A stretch of 64,000 nt of DNA from Mycobacteroides abscessus ATCC 19977 (GTDB taxonomy: Bacteria > Actinomycetota > Actinomycetes > Mycobacteriales > Mycobacteriaceae), in the NCBI RefSeq assembly GCF_000069185.1, contig NC_010397.1, positions 4,030,001 to 4,094,000 on the forward strand, given 5' to 3'. The position numbers and the translations under genes are program-made. The notes under the pieces were generated by a model, which was not told the DNA's origin, did not search any database, and was given only the letters and a program-made list of their open reading frames with translations. Of the stretch, positions 1 through 9,009 are shown piece by piece; the first letter of the stretch is position 1, and each line of letters opens with the position of its first letter.

Positions 1-308
1 CTGGTGCCGTCGTACCGATACTCGTCGACGTTCTCACGCTTCTTCGGGTCGATGGCCCGCACGGCCAGCGACGGGCCGGCGACCGAGATACTGAGGTAGT
101 CAGCCGGATTGGCACCGACCTTGTCGTTGATAGTGCCGAAGGCCTTGCTCAGCGCTTCGGCGTTCCATCGGCCGATGTCGTTGCTCGGCGCCCCGGCAGC
201 CTGCGACGCAGCCGATTCCAGTGCGTCCGTTGCCTTTCGGCGCACGTCGGAACAACCGACGACCGACAGACTCAACGCCACACCCAGCGCGATCACACGC
301 GTATACAC
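1..308 (-). CDS. Putative lipoprotein (3' end outside window)
   Basis: The first 102 codons of a minus-strand gene are present; the rest lies beyond base 1. A GTG start at 308 is preceded by AGGAGG eight bases upstream. The product begins with a short charged n-region, a hydrophobic stretch and the lipobox SVVGC, so it is probably exported and lipidated at Cys19. The mature part is rich in Ala and charged residues (VRRKATDALESAASQ) and shows no domain that I recognise. It is read away from the copper ATPase upstream and is only 43 bases from its stop, so the two may be cotranscribed. Function unknown. Confidence 0.7.
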   Translation of the reverse strand, partial: MYTRVIALGVALSLSVVGCSDVRRKATDALESAASQAAGAPSNDIGRWNAEALSKAFGTINDKVGANPADYLSISVAGPSLAVRAIDPKKRENVDEYRYDGT

Positions 309-351
309 CTACGAATCCTCCTGATGGTCTTCACAACATTCGCTAACGAAC

Positions 352-2523
352 CTAGCGGAAGGTTCTCAGCCTCAGGCTGTTCAGTACCACGAACACAGAA
401 GACATCGCCATCGCCGCACCCGCGATCATCGGGTTGAGCAAACCCAGCGCGGCCAGCGGAATGGCGGCGGTGTTGTAGGCGAACGCCCAGAACAAATTGG
501 CCTTGATGGTGCCCAGTGTCTTGCGTGACAAACGCAGTGCGGTCGGCACGGTGGTCAGGTCGCCACGCACCAGGGTCAGATCGCTGGCCTCGATGGCGGC
601 GTCGGTACCGGTGCCCATGGCCATGCCGATATCGGCGGTGGCCAGTGCGGCAGAGTCATTGACGCCGTCGCCGACCATGGCAACCCTCTTGCCCTCCGCC
701 TGCAGGCGCTTGACGACATCGGCCTTCTCGGTGGGTTTGACCCCGGCGATGACATCACCCGCCGCGATACCGACTTCCGAGGCGACCCGCGCGGCTACTT
801 CCGCGTTATCACCCGTCAGCAACACCGGTGTGATGCCCATGGCCTTGAGTTCGTCGATGGCTCGGCGGCTCGAGGGCTTCACCGTGTCGGCCACTTCGAT
901 CTCGCCGCGGCGCAGCCCACCCCAGCTGACCGCCGCGGTGGTGTTTTGGCCTTCGATAGCCTCGATCGAAACCTCTTGGCCGTCAACCACACCGCTGACA
1001 CCGACACCGGGCTCGTTGCGGAAGTTGGTGACGGGCGACAGGGTAAGTCGAGCCGATGCTGCGGCCGCGACGATGGCCCTGGCGACCGGATGCTCGGAAG
1101 CGGATTCCACCGAGGCGGCGATGCGCAGGATTTCGTCGGCATCGGCCACGCCCGAGCCGATGCTGCGCCGCACCTCCACCACGCTCATGACGCCGGTGGT
1201 CACGGTACCGGTCTTGTCCAGCACGACGGTGTCGATGTCCTTGACGTTCTCCAGCACCTCGGGACCCTTGATCAGCACGCCCAGCTGCGCGCCCCGCCCG
1301 GTGCCCACCAGAATGGCCGTGGGGGTCGCCAATCCGAGCGCGCACGGGCAGGCGATGATCAACACCGCCACCGCCGCGGTGAACGCCGAGGCGAGCGAGT
1401 TGCCCAGGGCCGCCCAGGCCACAAAAGTCAACGCCGAGATAGCGAGCACGACGGGCACGAACACCGACGACACCCGATCGGCGAGCCGTTGCACCTGCGC
1501 CTTACCGGTCTGCGCGTCGGACACCAACCGCGCCATCCGGGCCAGTTGCGTGTCGGCGCCCACCTTGTTGGCGCGCACCACGATCCGCCCGTGGGTGTTC
1601 ACGTAGCCACCCAGTACCGGCCCGCCCACGGTGACCTCCATGGGCACCGACTCGCCCGTCATCGTCGACGTGTCCAAGGCCGAGTGACCCTCGATCACCT
1701 CACCGTCGGTGGCCACGCGCTCGCCCGGGCGCACCACGAACTCGTCGCCCACCGCGAGCTGGTCGACGGGAATGCGCGTCTCGTGTCCCCCTCGCAGCAC
1801 CGCGACGTCCTTGGCCCCCAGCGACAGCAGAGCGCGCAGCGCCGAGCCTGCCGAGCGCTTGGCACGAGATTCGGCGAACCGGCCCGCGAGCAGGAAGACG
1901 GTGACCGCGGCCACCACTTCGAAGTACACATGAACATCTCCGTGGGTGTGTCCGGCATTGGCGAACAGCACCCACAGCGACCACAGGTACGCGGCGATGG
2001 TGCCCAGTGAGACCAGGGTGTCCATTGTCGAGGCACCGTGACGCGCGTTGACCAACGCGGCGCGGTGGAACGGATAGCCGCCCCACAGCAGAATCGGCGT
2101 GGTCAGTGCCGCGACCAATATCTCCCAGCCGGAGAAATGTAAGGGCATCGCCATGGAGATGACCACTACCGGGATGGCCAGGATAAGCGAGCCGATGAGC
2201 CGTGACTTGAGCTGATCGTCCGGCACATCGTGGTTCATGTGATCGTGCGGATCGTGGCCGTCATGGTCGCCGGCGTGCGCATCCTGGTGTGAGCCGCCGA
2301 CGACCTGCGCCGTGTAGCCCACCGATTCGACAGCCTTGACCAGATCCTCACCGGTGACCGAGCCGTCGTGTTCGACGCGGGCACTTTCCAGCGCCAGGTT
2401 CACTCGGGCGTTCACACCCGTGATCTTGTTGAGTCCTTTTTCCACACGGGACGCGCATGACGCGCACGTCATGCCATGCAGCCGCAGATCAGTGGTCTCC
2501 ATGCCCGTGTTAGTGGTCTCCAT
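352..2523 (-). CDS. Copper-translocating P1B-type ATPase
   Basis: A 723-residue P1B-type ATPase that exports Cu(I) from the cytoplasm across the inner membrane. It has an N-terminal HMA metal-binding domain with MTCASC (about residues 18-23), a His/Asp-rich linker (about 80-105), transmembrane helices, the CPC motif in IACPCALGLATP, the phosphorylated Asp in DKTGT and the hinge GDGVND. The CPC motif and the CxxC-type HMA fit copper or silver rather than zinc. The first residues contain a short duplication (METTNTG-METTD), so an alternative ATG at 2502 is possible. A RicR/CsoR-type operator sits 11 bases upstream, supporting copper-induced expression. Members of this family in mycobacteria are CtpA, CtpB and CtpV; I cannot tell which ortholog this is. 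Confidence 0.93.
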   Translation of the reverse strand: METTNTGMETTDLRLHGMTCASCASRVEKGLNKITGVNARVNLALESARVEHDGSVTGEDLVKAVESVGYTAQVVGGSHQDAHAGDHDGHDPHDHMNHDVPDDQLKSRLIGSLILAIPVVVISMAMPLHFSGWEILVAALTTPILLWGGYPFHRAALVNARHGASTMDTLVSLGTIAAYLWSLWVLFANAGHTHGDVHVYFEVVAAVTVFLLAGRFAESRAKRSAGSALRALLSLGAKDVAVLRGGHETRIPVDQLAVGDEFVVRPGERVATDGEVIEGHSALDTSTMTGESVPMEVTVGGPVLGGYVNTHGRIVVRANKVGADTQLARMARLVSDAQTGKAQVQRLADRVSSVFVPVVLAISALTFVAWAALGNSLASAFTAAVAVLIIACPCALGLATPTAILVGTGRGAQLGVLIKGPEVLENVKDIDTVVLDKTGTVTTGVMSVVEVRRSIGSGVADADEILRIAASVESASEHPVARAIVAAAASARLTLSPVTNFRNEPGVGVSGVVDGQEVSIEAIEGQNTTAAVSWGGLRRGEIEVADTVKPSSRRAIDELKAMGITPVLLTGDNAEVAARVASEVGIAAGDVIAGVKPTEKADVVKRLQAEGKRVAMVGDGVNDSAALATADIGMAMGTGTDAAIEASDLTLVRGDLTTVPTALRLSRKTLGTIKANLFWAFAYNTAAIPLAALGLLNPMIAGAAMAMSSVFVVLNSLRLRTFR

Positions 2524-2533
2524 ACCCAGACCA

Positions 2534-2548
2534 TACCCCTAGGGGGTA
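2534..2548 (-). promoter_or_regulatory. RicR/CsoR-type copper operator
   Basis: TACCCCTAGGGGGTA is a palindrome that fits the mycobacterial RicR motif TACCC-N5-GGGTA exactly. It lies just upstream of the copper ATPase. On the gene strand the box runs into a TATGGT that could be a -10 hexamer, with the ATG six bases further on, so a leaderless transcript is possible. Copper-dependent derepression is inferred from the known behaviour of RicR and CsoR. Confidence 0.75.
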
Positions 2549-2570
2549 CCAACTGCCAGGGTGACCTGCG

Positions 2571-3329
2571 CTACAGGCCCCGCCGCGCCACCACGATCTG
2601 CAACGGCATAGGCAGCTGAAGCCTGGCGCGGAGTTCGATGATGATCGACGGATCCGCATGTTCAGCAAGGCTACGTAACGCCCTCGGACCGTAGGCACGC
2701 AGCTGACTGATGGCGCCGTCATGGGCAACCGGACGCACCCATCCGACGGCCGCAGCGAAAAGGTACGCGGGCGCCAGCAGCGGAGCCGGCAAGCGCAACA
2801 GATCGATGATCAACAGAGTGCGCCCCACCCGGGTGCCCTCGACGAACACCTTCGCGGCAAGCGACGGTGGGAGATGGTGGAACGACAAGGCGAACACCAC
2901 CAGATCGAACGCCCCGTCCGGCGCATCGATAGCCGTCGCGTCCATGACACGGACGCTCACCCGAGGATCCGAGCCCATACCGGACGCGGCAATCCCCGCG
3001 ACGGAAGAGGGCTCGATGTCCGTCACCGTGATCGAGGCATCGGGGCGCAGCTTCAGCAGTTCACGAGACAGCCCACCGTGGGCGGCACCGAGCTCGAGCA
3101 CCCGCGGACTGTCGATACCGACCAGGAATCCCGCCGCCTGTTCGGCATTCCACCTGTGCAACCCCTTCTTCTCACCCAGGAGGTCGAGCGACTCGACGAC
3201 GGACCGTTTCTTCGCCGGAACATCGTCGCGGTCCAAATACTCCAGCCGATCCGTCTGCAGCTTGCGGTCCCACACGGGAGCGCCGAATCCCGCACGCGGC
3301 ATCGAGTCGATATCAGCAGTTTCGGTCAT
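2571..3329 (-). CDS. Class I SAM-dependent methyltransferase
   Basis: A 252-residue protein with a Rossmann-type methyltransferase core. The SAM motif I is VLELGAAHGG (about residues 76-85), followed by an acidic residue at the end of strand 2 (TVTDIEPSS) and motif II/III (DATAIDAPDGAFDLVVFALSFHH). The C-terminal 80 residues include a hydrophobic segment (LLAPAYLFAAAVGWV) that could be a membrane-associating helix. It has no clear operon partner: it is 47 bases from the copper ATPase, whose operator lies in the gap. The substrate is not predictable; a small molecule or lipid is more likely than nucleic acid. Confidence 0.8.
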   Translation of the reverse strand: MTETADIDSMPRAGFGAPVWDRKLQTDRLEYLDRDDVPAKKRSVVESLDLLGEKKGLHRWNAEQAAGFLVGIDSPRVLELGAAHGGLSRELLKLRPDASITVTDIEPSSVAGIAASGMGSDPRVSVRVMDATAIDAPDGAFDLVVFALSFHHLPPSLAAKVFVEGTRVGRTLLIIDLLRLPAPLLAPAYLFAAAVGWVRPVAHDGAISQLRAYGPRALRSLAEHADPSIIIELRARLQLPMPLQIVVARRGL

Positions 3330-3370
3330 GACACCAGCGTAGATTAATGTCAGCTATCCTGACATTAGAA

Positions 3371-3640
3371 TTAGCTATGAATCGCGCGGGCGGTGCCACG
3401 CCGAGCCCGGACACCCCGCGATATCGCCATCACCAGGAATATTCCGGCGACGGCCGTGAGCGCAAGCGCCCGCGCCACGCACGCGCCGTCCAACACGGTG
3501 AAATACAGCGTCGGCTCGCCCTTCGCGACGGGTGCGACCTCAGTGGGTACACGGGCAGCCAGCGCCGCCCACGCGGCCAGGGCGACCGCCACCATTGCGA
3601 TGGCCAGATCCACCGCTACTCGCGTTCCGAACTTCACCAT
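3371..3640 (-). CDS. Small two-helix membrane protein
   Basis: An 89-residue protein with two hydrophobic segments (about residues 9-29 and 54-73) and an Arg-rich C-terminus, consistent with an inner membrane protein with two transmembrane helices. Its ATG overlaps the end of the upstream gene by seven bases, so translation is probably coupled. It is the last gene of a run of four small membrane proteins downstream of hemB. No known domain recognised. Confidence 0.65.
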   Translation of the reverse strand: MVKFGTRVAVDLAIAMVAVALAAWAALAARVPTEVAPVAKGEPTLYFTVLDGACVARALALTAVAGIFLVMAISRGVRARRGTARAIHS

Positions 3641-4152
3641 TGCTCACTCTCACTATCGATTTCCGGGTCATCACCCAGATCCATGCCGGCCGGCGGGGCC
3701 GGCACCAACGTGGCAAGGGCTGCCCGCAGCTCCTCATGCTTCTTGGCCCACGCCTGTGCCCGGCGTCCTCCGGTCAGCCGCAGCCCGACGGGTTTGCGCC
3801 CCTTGGGCACACCTGTCAGTTCGCCCAGCGGGCGGGACTCTTCCCAGATGTGCCTGTCGTCGTCGGAATAGAGCCACCTGATCTGGCTGACCGCCAGGAT
3901 CTCGCCGCCCTGCCGAAGTTCCGTGGGCGTCAGCTCCACGCTGGCATGCACCCGCACGGCATAGATCTGCAGAGAGACAAAGAACGCGACCAGAACCGCG
4001 GCGATCAATGGCATGACGGGGCTCACGCCACCCCTACCCCACACCTGCAGGCCGAACATGATCAGCCCGGCGAGCGGGCCCAACAGCAGCCACAGCCAGC
4101 GACCGCCCGGTTCATAGAACAGGCGCGGCTCAGCCTCCAACTCCTTAGCCAT
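3634..4152 (-). CDS. Membrane protein with cytoplasmic PH-like tail
   Basis: A 172-residue protein with two predicted transmembrane helices (about residues 18-36 and 45-65) followed by a soluble beta-rich region with hydrophobic/charged alternation (VELTPTELRQGGEILAVSQIRWL), as in small bacterial PH-like membrane proteins. Its start overlaps the upstream gene by eight bases and its stop overlaps the downstream gene by seven, so the three genes form one translational unit. Family assignment is tentative and no function can be given. Confidence 0.7.
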   Translation of the reverse strand: MAKELEAEPRLFYEPGGRWLWLLLGPLAGLIMFGLQVWGRGGVSPVMPLIAAVLVAFFVSLQIYAVRVHASVELTPTELRQGGEILAVSQIRWLYSDDDRHIWEESRPLGELTGVPKGRKPVGLRLTGGRRAQAWAKKHEELRAALATLVPAPPAGMDLGDDPEIDSESEQW

Positions 4153-4582
4153 GATCGCCCCCGTCGAACCACTCCTGGGCGGCAGGCCTGATGATCAGCA
4201 CATTGGCGACGATCAACGACAGCGCGGCGATGAGCAGCAACGGGCCCACCGAGCCCGAACTTGCCATCACGATGGCGCCGAGCACCGAAACCACCGACAG
4301 CGCGATCAGCGCCCGGCGATAGCGCTTGTCGCCCTGCCGGGTGCGTCCGGCAAGAAACGCGATGCCGGCCGCCAACAGGATGCACAGCGCGCCCCACGCC
4401 CGGAAATACGTGACGAGATTTCGCACATCCTCGTCGGTCAGACCGTGCCTGGCTGCGGCACGCACCGCGTCGTAACGCTGGGTCACCCCGGCGAGCCCGT
4501 TGAGGAACAGCGCCGCCGCCGACACCACCCAAAACCAGAAAGCCACGTCGACACTGCGCGGACGCGGCTGTTCGGCAGTCAT
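4145..4582 (-). CDS. Four-helix integral membrane protein
   Basis: A 145-residue protein with four hydrophobic segments (about 12-30, 62-80, 91-108, 112-131), separated by a soluble loop after the first helix that contains QRYDAVRAAARHGLTDEDVRN. By position it matches the small transmembrane proteins downstream of hemB in M. tuberculosis (Rv0513/Rv0514 region), but I am relying on context for that. It overlaps the next gene by eight bases. Function unknown. Confidence 0.7.
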   Translation of the reverse strand: MTAEQPRPRSVDVAFWFWVVSAAALFLNGLAGVTQRYDAVRAAARHGLTDEDVRNLVTYFRAWGALCILLAAGIAFLAGRTRQGDKRYRRALIALSVVSVLGAIVMASSGSVGPLLLIAALSLIVANVLIIRPAAQEWFDGGDHG

Positions 4583-4622
4583 TCGGGGCCCTTCATCATC
4601 ATTCGGGCAGCGTATCGGGGCG

Positions 4623-5102
4623 TTACCGCTGCCTCGTCAAGTACGCGGTGGAGTCCTCGCGGTGCAGCAGGAACAACCCGCCGCAGATCAGGACGGACGC
4701 AGTGATACCCGAGAGCGCCTGCACTATCGCGGGTACACCCTGCAGGTCGATCAATCGTGTCGCGGTGAACACCACCGACCCGACGGCGCCACCCGTCAGG
4801 AATGTGCGGGCCAGCCGGTAACCCGCACGCATCAGGAAGATGCCCGTGACGACGAGAGCACCAACCACGACCACGATGAATCCGTTGAAGGCGTAGACCG
4901 TCCACAGCGGGGCGGCCTTGTGGACCTCGGGGTCCTGTTGCCACTGCCCGACATTCGCGGCCATGTAGCTCACGATCATCAAGGGAAGTGCGGCCAGCCA
5001 GAGCCAGCAGCCGGTATCGATATCGTCGGGCCGCGGCTTGGCCGGACCTGCGGAGGGTTGTCCAGCCAATCCGCTCCGATGGTGCGGATCGGGATACATC
5101 AC
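4623..5102 (-). CDS. Four-helix membrane protein downstream of hemB
   Basis: A 159-residue protein: a Pro/His-rich cytoplasmic N-terminus of about 30 residues, then four hydrophobic segments (about 33-49, 69-90, 101-117 and 129-147). It lies 117 bases downstream of the hemB stop codon on the same strand and 40 bases before the next small membrane protein, so it may be the first gene of a four-gene set or part of the hem transcript. Equivalent transmembrane genes follow hemB in other mycobacteria. Function unknown. Confidence 0.7.
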   Translation of the reverse strand: MMYPDPHHRSGLAGQPSAGPAKPRPDDIDTGCWLWLAALPLMIVSYMAANVGQWQQDPEVHKAAPLWTVYAFNGFIVVVVGALVVTGIFLMRAGYRLARTFLTGGAVGSVVFTATRLIDLQGVPAIVQALSGITASVLICGGLFLLHREDSTAYLTRQR

Positions 5103-5219
5103 CCAACCACGGTAATGGAGAGACGGCGGGTGCTGTCCCCGGCAACCTGATGAGTGATGGATGCAGTGGCCAAGATCGCAGGAACTGCCCTGGGCTGTGC
5201 TAGTCGGACCGAGTCGGTG

Positions 5220-6203
5220 CTAGTCGGAAAGCCAACCCGCGGCCTCGGCCGCCCAGTAGGTCAGCACGATATCGGCCCCCGCACGCCGGATGGAGGTCAA
5301 TGTCTCCAGCGCCATAGCCTGCAGGTCAATCCAATTGTTTTGCGCCGCAGCACAGATCATCGCGTACTCGCCCGACACCTGGTAGGCAGCCACCGGCACC
5401 GGCGAGACATCGGCCACCTGCCGCAACACGTCGAGGTAGGCCATCGCCGGTTTCACCATGACGATGTCGGCGCCCTCCTGGACATCAAGCTCAAGCTCGC
5501 GGAGGGCTTCTCGTCCGTTGGCCACGTCCTGCTGATAGGTGCGGCGGTCTCCGCGCAGCGAGGAGCCCACGGCCTCCCGGAACGGGCCGAAGAACGCCGA
5601 CGCGTACTTGGCGGTGTAGGCCATGATGATCACGTCGCTGTGCCCGGCGGCGTCCAGGCCCGCCCGAATCGCGGCCACCTGGCCGTCCATCATGCCGCTG
5701 GGCCCCACCACTCGCGCACCCGAATTTGCCTGCGCCACAGCCATGTGCACGTATTGCGTAAGGGTGGCGTCGTTGTCGACCCGGCCGGCGGCGTCCAGCA
5801 CCCCACAGTGACCGTGATCGGTGAACTCGTCAAGGCAGGTATCGGCCATCAGGACGGTGGCGTCCCCCAGGTCCGCGGACAGCACCGACAGCGCCCGGTT
5901 CAGGATGCCGTCGGCGCACAGACCGGCGCTACCGGTGGCGTCCTTGTCTTTCTCCTGTGGCACCCCGAACAGCATCAGCCCGCCCACCCCGGCCTTGACC
6001 GCGTCCTCGGCCGCGCGGCGCAGCGATTCGGTGCTGTGCTGCACCACCCCCGGCAGCGACGAGATCGCCTTGGGCTCGGTGAGGCCGTCTGCCACGAACA
6101 TCGGCAGCACCAACTGTCGCGGCGCCAACGTGGTCTCGGCAACCAACCGACGGATCGCCGGGGTGGCCCGCAGGCGGCGCGGCCGCTGGTAGGGAAAAGG
6201 CAA
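5220..6203 (-). CDS. hemB: Delta-aminolevulinic acid dehydratase (porphobilinogen synthase)
   Basis: HemB condenses two 5-aminolevulinate molecules to porphobilinogen in the cytoplasm. The 327-residue length is normal. The two active-site lysine regions are visible: [17 protein letters not shown] and [11 protein letters not shown], followed by the QVSGEYAM segment. The start is taken as TTG at 6203 because GGAGG lies eight bases upstream and the N-terminus PYQRPRRLR matches the mycobacterial family start. It is the last heme gene of the hemA-hemC-hemD-hemB series, 26 bases after hemD. A 12-base direct repeat (GTGCTAGTCGGA, 5197-5208 and 5217-5228) spans the stop codon. Confidence 0.96.
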   Translation of the reverse strand: MPFPYQRPRRLRATPAIRRLVAETTLAPRQLVLPMFVADGLTEPKAISSLPGVVQHSTESLRRAAEDAVKAGVGGLMLFGVPQEKDKDATGSAGLCADGILNRALSVLSADLGDATVLMADTCLDEFTDHGHCGVLDAAGRVDNDATLTQYVHMAVAQANSGARVVGPSGMMDGQVAAIRAGLDAAGHSDVIIMAYTAKYASAFFGPFREAVGSSLRGDRRTYQQDVANGREALRELELDVQEGADIVMVKPAMAYLDVLRQVADVSPVPVAAYQVSGEYAMICAAAQNNWIDLQAMALETLTSIRRAGADIVLTYWAAEAAGWLSD

Positions 6204-6229
6204 GGTGACGGCCTCCGCTAGCTCTCCGC

Positions 6230-7879
6230 TTATCTCCGCCGGCTCTTCTTACGCGGCGGCGGCAGTGCACCTTCGGTGCGCAGCCGGGCGGCGTGCTCGG
6301 CGAGGGCCTCGACCAGCGGGCCCACGGCCGCTGTCTCCGGCTGCACATCCACTCGCAACCCGAATTCGACTGCGGTCTCAGCGGTTTTCGGCCCGATGCA
6401 CGCCACAATGGTGCGTGCATGCGGCTTGCCCGCGATACCCACCAGGTTGCGAACCGTAGAGCTCGAGGTGAAGCAGACCGCGTCGAACCCACCGGTCTTG
6501 ATCATCTCGCGGGTCTGCGCCGCCGGCGGGGCCGCGCGCACGGTGCGGTACGCGGTCACGTCGTCGATCTCCCAGCCGCGTTCCCGCAGTCCCTCGGCGA
6601 GGGTCTCGGTGGCGATGTCGGCCCGCGGCAACAGCACCCGGTTCACCGGATCGAAAACGTCGTCATAGGGCGGGAACTCGTCGAGCAGGCCTAACGAGGA
6701 CTGCTCACCGGCAGGAACCAGCTCCGGGTTGATGCCGAAGGCGCGCACCTTGTCGGCGGTCGCCTGGCCCACACATGCGATCTTCACACCGGAGAACGCG
6801 CGGGCGTCCAGGCCGAACTCGGCGAACTTCTCCCACACGGCACGCACCGCGTTGGTGGAGGTGAACACCACCCACTGGTACCGGCCGTCGACCAAACCCT
6901 TCACGGCCCTTTCCATTTGAGCCGGACTGCGCGGGGGTTCGACGGCGATGGTCGGCACCTCGACGGGCAGGGCGCCGTACCCGACCAGCTTGTCGCTCAT
7001 CTCGCCGGCTTGATCCTTGGTACGGGGCACCAACACGGTCCAGCCGTACAGGGCACGGCTTTCCCACCAGTTCAGCTTCGAGCGGCCGGCGACCACGCGG
7101 CCGATCGTCAGCACCAGGGCGCCGGTCATCGGCCCGTGCGGGTCGTTGGCGTCCACCGGGACGCCGTCGATCAGCGAGGCCAGTGTGGTCTCCACGGTGC
7201 GCTGTGCGCACGTGGTGCCCTGCGCGGTGACCGCGACCAGAGTCTGGTCGGCCAGGCCATGCTCGATGAGCGCCTTGGCGGCGTCGGGCACATGTGTCGG
7301 GGTCGCGTGCAGAATCAGCGGGCCAGGAGCAGCGGCCAGGGCCGCCCAATCCACGTCGCCCCGCACATCGGCCACGGTATGGGCCGAGCCCGGAGGCAGG
7401 CCTGCGTAGGCGGGCACCGCGGTGCTCGAAGCGAGGCCGGGCAGGATTTCAAAGGCCACCTGGGTCCGCGTGACGGCATGGACCTCGGCGAGCACCGAAT
7501 CGATCGAGAGTGGGTCGCCGGCGACCAACCGCACCACGTCCACACCGCTGCGGGCCTCGGCGACGAGCGTCTTGGCGACATCGGCCGGATCACCCAGGGC
7601 GGGACGAATGTCGATGGTGAGTGGCGGCTCGGCAGCGGCTTCGTTGTCCGCCGCGGCGGGAGCCTCATCGCCTCCCGTCGCCGGTTTGGCGGGCGCGGGT
7701 TCAGGAAGTTCGACCGCCGACCCCACGAGATCGAGTACCGCCTGCGGCACATCGGGATCGGTGAACGCGACCGTGGCACCTGTGAGCACCGCGCGCGCCC
7801 GGACGGTCAACAGACCGGGGTCTCCAGGTCCGGAACCAACGAACAGAATGCGCCCTGGCTTCTTGCGCCCCCTGGTCAT
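6230..7879 (-). CDS. hemD: Bifunctional uroporphyrinogen-III C-methyltransferase/synthase
   Basis: A 549-residue fusion typical of actinobacteria. The N-terminal half carries the SAM-dependent uroporphyrinogen methyltransferase signature [12 protein letters not shown] (residues 13-24); the C-terminal half is the uroporphyrinogen-III synthase that cyclises hydroxymethylbilane (about 265-540). The ATG at 7879 is chosen over an upstream one because GAGGTGAGG lies just upstream and the first residues [11 protein letters not shown] match the family. A linker of Pro/Ala/Glu (about 75-100) is low complexity. The C-terminus ends in a basic tail (PPRKKSRRR). It lies 104 bases after hemC and 26 bases before hemB. 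The methyltransferase half could feed siroheme or cobalamin synthesis. Confidence 0.94.
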   Translation of the reverse strand: MTRGRKKPGRILFVGSGPGDPGLLTVRARAVLTGATVAFTDPDVPQAVLDLVGSAVELPEPAPAKPATGGDEAPAAADNEAAAEPPLTIDIRPALGDPADVAKTLVAEARSGVDVVRLVAGDPLSIDSVLAEVHAVTRTQVAFEILPGLASSTAVPAYAGLPPGSAHTVADVRGDVDWAALAAAPGPLILHATPTHVPDAAKALIEHGLADQTLVAVTAQGTTCAQRTVETTLASLIDGVPVDANDPHGPMTGALVLTIGRVVAGRSKLNWWESRALYGWTVLVPRTKDQAGEMSDKLVGYGALPVEVPTIAVEPPRSPAQMERAVKGLVDGRYQWVVFTSTNAVRAVWEKFAEFGLDARAFSGVKIACVGQATADKVRAFGINPELVPAGEQSSLGLLDEFPPYDDVFDPVNRVLLPRADIATETLAEGLRERGWEIDDVTAYRTVRAAPPAAQTREMIKTGGFDAVCFTSSSTVRNLVGIAGKPHARTIVACIGPKTAETAVEFGLRVDVQPETAAVGPLVEALAEHAARLRTEGALPPPRKKSRRR

Positions 7880-7983
7880 GCGGACCTCACCTCGGTCGCA
7901 CTGCGCCACGGGGTCATCACGCGCCCTCGGGTCACTACTGCCTCCCAATCAAACGGCATTACGTCGCGCTATGCCGTGTCTAG

Positions 7984-8904
7984 TCACCGGCCAATCAGTG
8001 CTCGCGCACCGAGATCGAGCAGTTCCCTCGCGACCGCGAGCCCAAGCTCGGCGGCCCGGTCGGGGGTGCCAATCCCGGAGGCCCGAATCACGTCAGATCC
8101 GTCCAGCGCCGCCGCACATCCGCGCAACGACAGTTCGTCGAAGACGCGGCCTTCCTCATCGATCGACTCGACCACCTCGGCGATCGCGCCGACCGGTGCG
8201 GTACAGCCCGCCTCCAGCTCGGCAAGCAGAGCCCTTTCGGCAGTCACCGCGGCGCGCGTGTCGGCGTGATCGAGTTCCGCCAGCACAGCCACCAGATCGG
8301 TGGCTTCACTGCGGCACTCCACCGCCAGCGCTCCCTGAGCCGGCGCGGGCAATACCTGCACCGGTTCCAGTGTCTCGGTGATGTGGTCCAGACGTCCGAT
8401 TCGGGCCAAACCCGCCCGGGCGACTACCACACCATCAAGATCACCATTGGAGACCCTGCTCAACCTGGTATCCAGGTTGCCTCTTAGGGGGCGAATTTCC
8501 AAACCGAGACCCAGTGCTCTAAGCTGTGCCGCCCGTCGCGGGGACGAGGTACCGATGACGGATCCAGCGGGCAACTCCCCCAGCACCAATCCATCACGGG
8601 CCACCAGGGCATCCCGATAGTCTTCACGAGGTGGAATGGCCGGTATCACGAACCGCGGATCGGCGGCAGTCGGCAAATCCTTGTACGAGTGCACGGCAAC
8701 GTCGACCACATCATCGGCGATGGCCTCCCGCAGAGCGGCCGTGAAGACCCCCACTCCAATTTGCTCGACAGGTGCCGCCGACTGGTCTCCGGCGGTCGTC
8801 ACGATTACCAGCTCCGCCTCGTGCCCCTTGGCACGCAGCGCGTCCCGAATCCCCCCGGCCTGGGTGGTCGCCAACAGGCTGCCGCGGGTACCAATTCGGA
8901 TCAT
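7984..8904 (-). CDS. hemC: Porphobilinogen deaminase (hydroxymethylbilane synthase)
   Basis: HemC polymerises four porphobilinogen units to hydroxymethylbilane. The 306-residue protein begins IRIGTRGS, has [12 protein letters not shown] and the Cys that holds the dipyrromethane cofactor in [11 protein letters not shown]. The start at ATG 8904 is set by GAGAGG seven bases upstream. An in-frame reading continues upstream through two copies of a 33-base repeat, but this would add a meaningless repeated peptide before the conserved MIRIGTRGS start, so it is rejected. The ribosome binding site itself is part of the last repeat unit. Lies between hemA and hemD. Confidence 0.96.
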   Translation of the reverse strand: MIRIGTRGSLLATTQAGGIRDALRAKGHEAELVIVTTAGDQSAAPVEQIGVGVFTAALREAIADDVVDVAVHSYKDLPTAADPRFVIPAIPPREDYRDALVARDGLVLGELPAGSVIGTSSPRRAAQLRALGLGLEIRPLRGNLDTRLSRVSNGDLDGVVVARAGLARIGRLDHITETLEPVQVLPAPAQGALAVECRSEATDLVAVLAELDHADTRAAVTAERALLAELEAGCTAPVGAIAEVVESIDEEGRVFDELSLRGCAAALDGSDVIRASGIGTPDRAAELGLAVARELLDLGARALIGR

Positions 8905-8970
8905 GGATGAGCCTCTCGGGCGAAGACAGTCACGGTTGGATGAGCCTCTCGGGCGAAGACAGTCACGGTT
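8905..8970 (-). repeat. Two 33-bp tandem repeats in the hemA-hemC gap
   Basis: Two perfect 33-base direct repeats (8905-8937 and 8938-8970). On the gene strand each unit contains GTCTTCGC, then GAGAGG and CTCATCC. In the copy nearest hemC, GAGAGG is the Shine-Dalgarno sequence and CTCATCC the spacer to the ATG. The unit shares GTCTTCGC and GGCTCATCC with the 30-base repeat in the 3' end of senX3 (63541-63660), so both look like members of one MIRU-like family. Confidence 0.9.
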
Positions 8971-9009
8971 GGATGGCCCAGGTGGCCCCAGCCCATCCAC
9001 CACGACGCT

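Noticed and set aside
5154..8269. Long plus-strand frames opposite hemB and hemD
   Set aside because: High-GC shadow frames with no motif; rich in His, Arg and Gly, unlike a real protein.
8905..9003. hemC start further upstream, through the 33-bp repeats
   Set aside because: It would add a repeated peptide before the conserved MIRIGTRGS start, and the best ribosome binding site is directly before ATG 8904.
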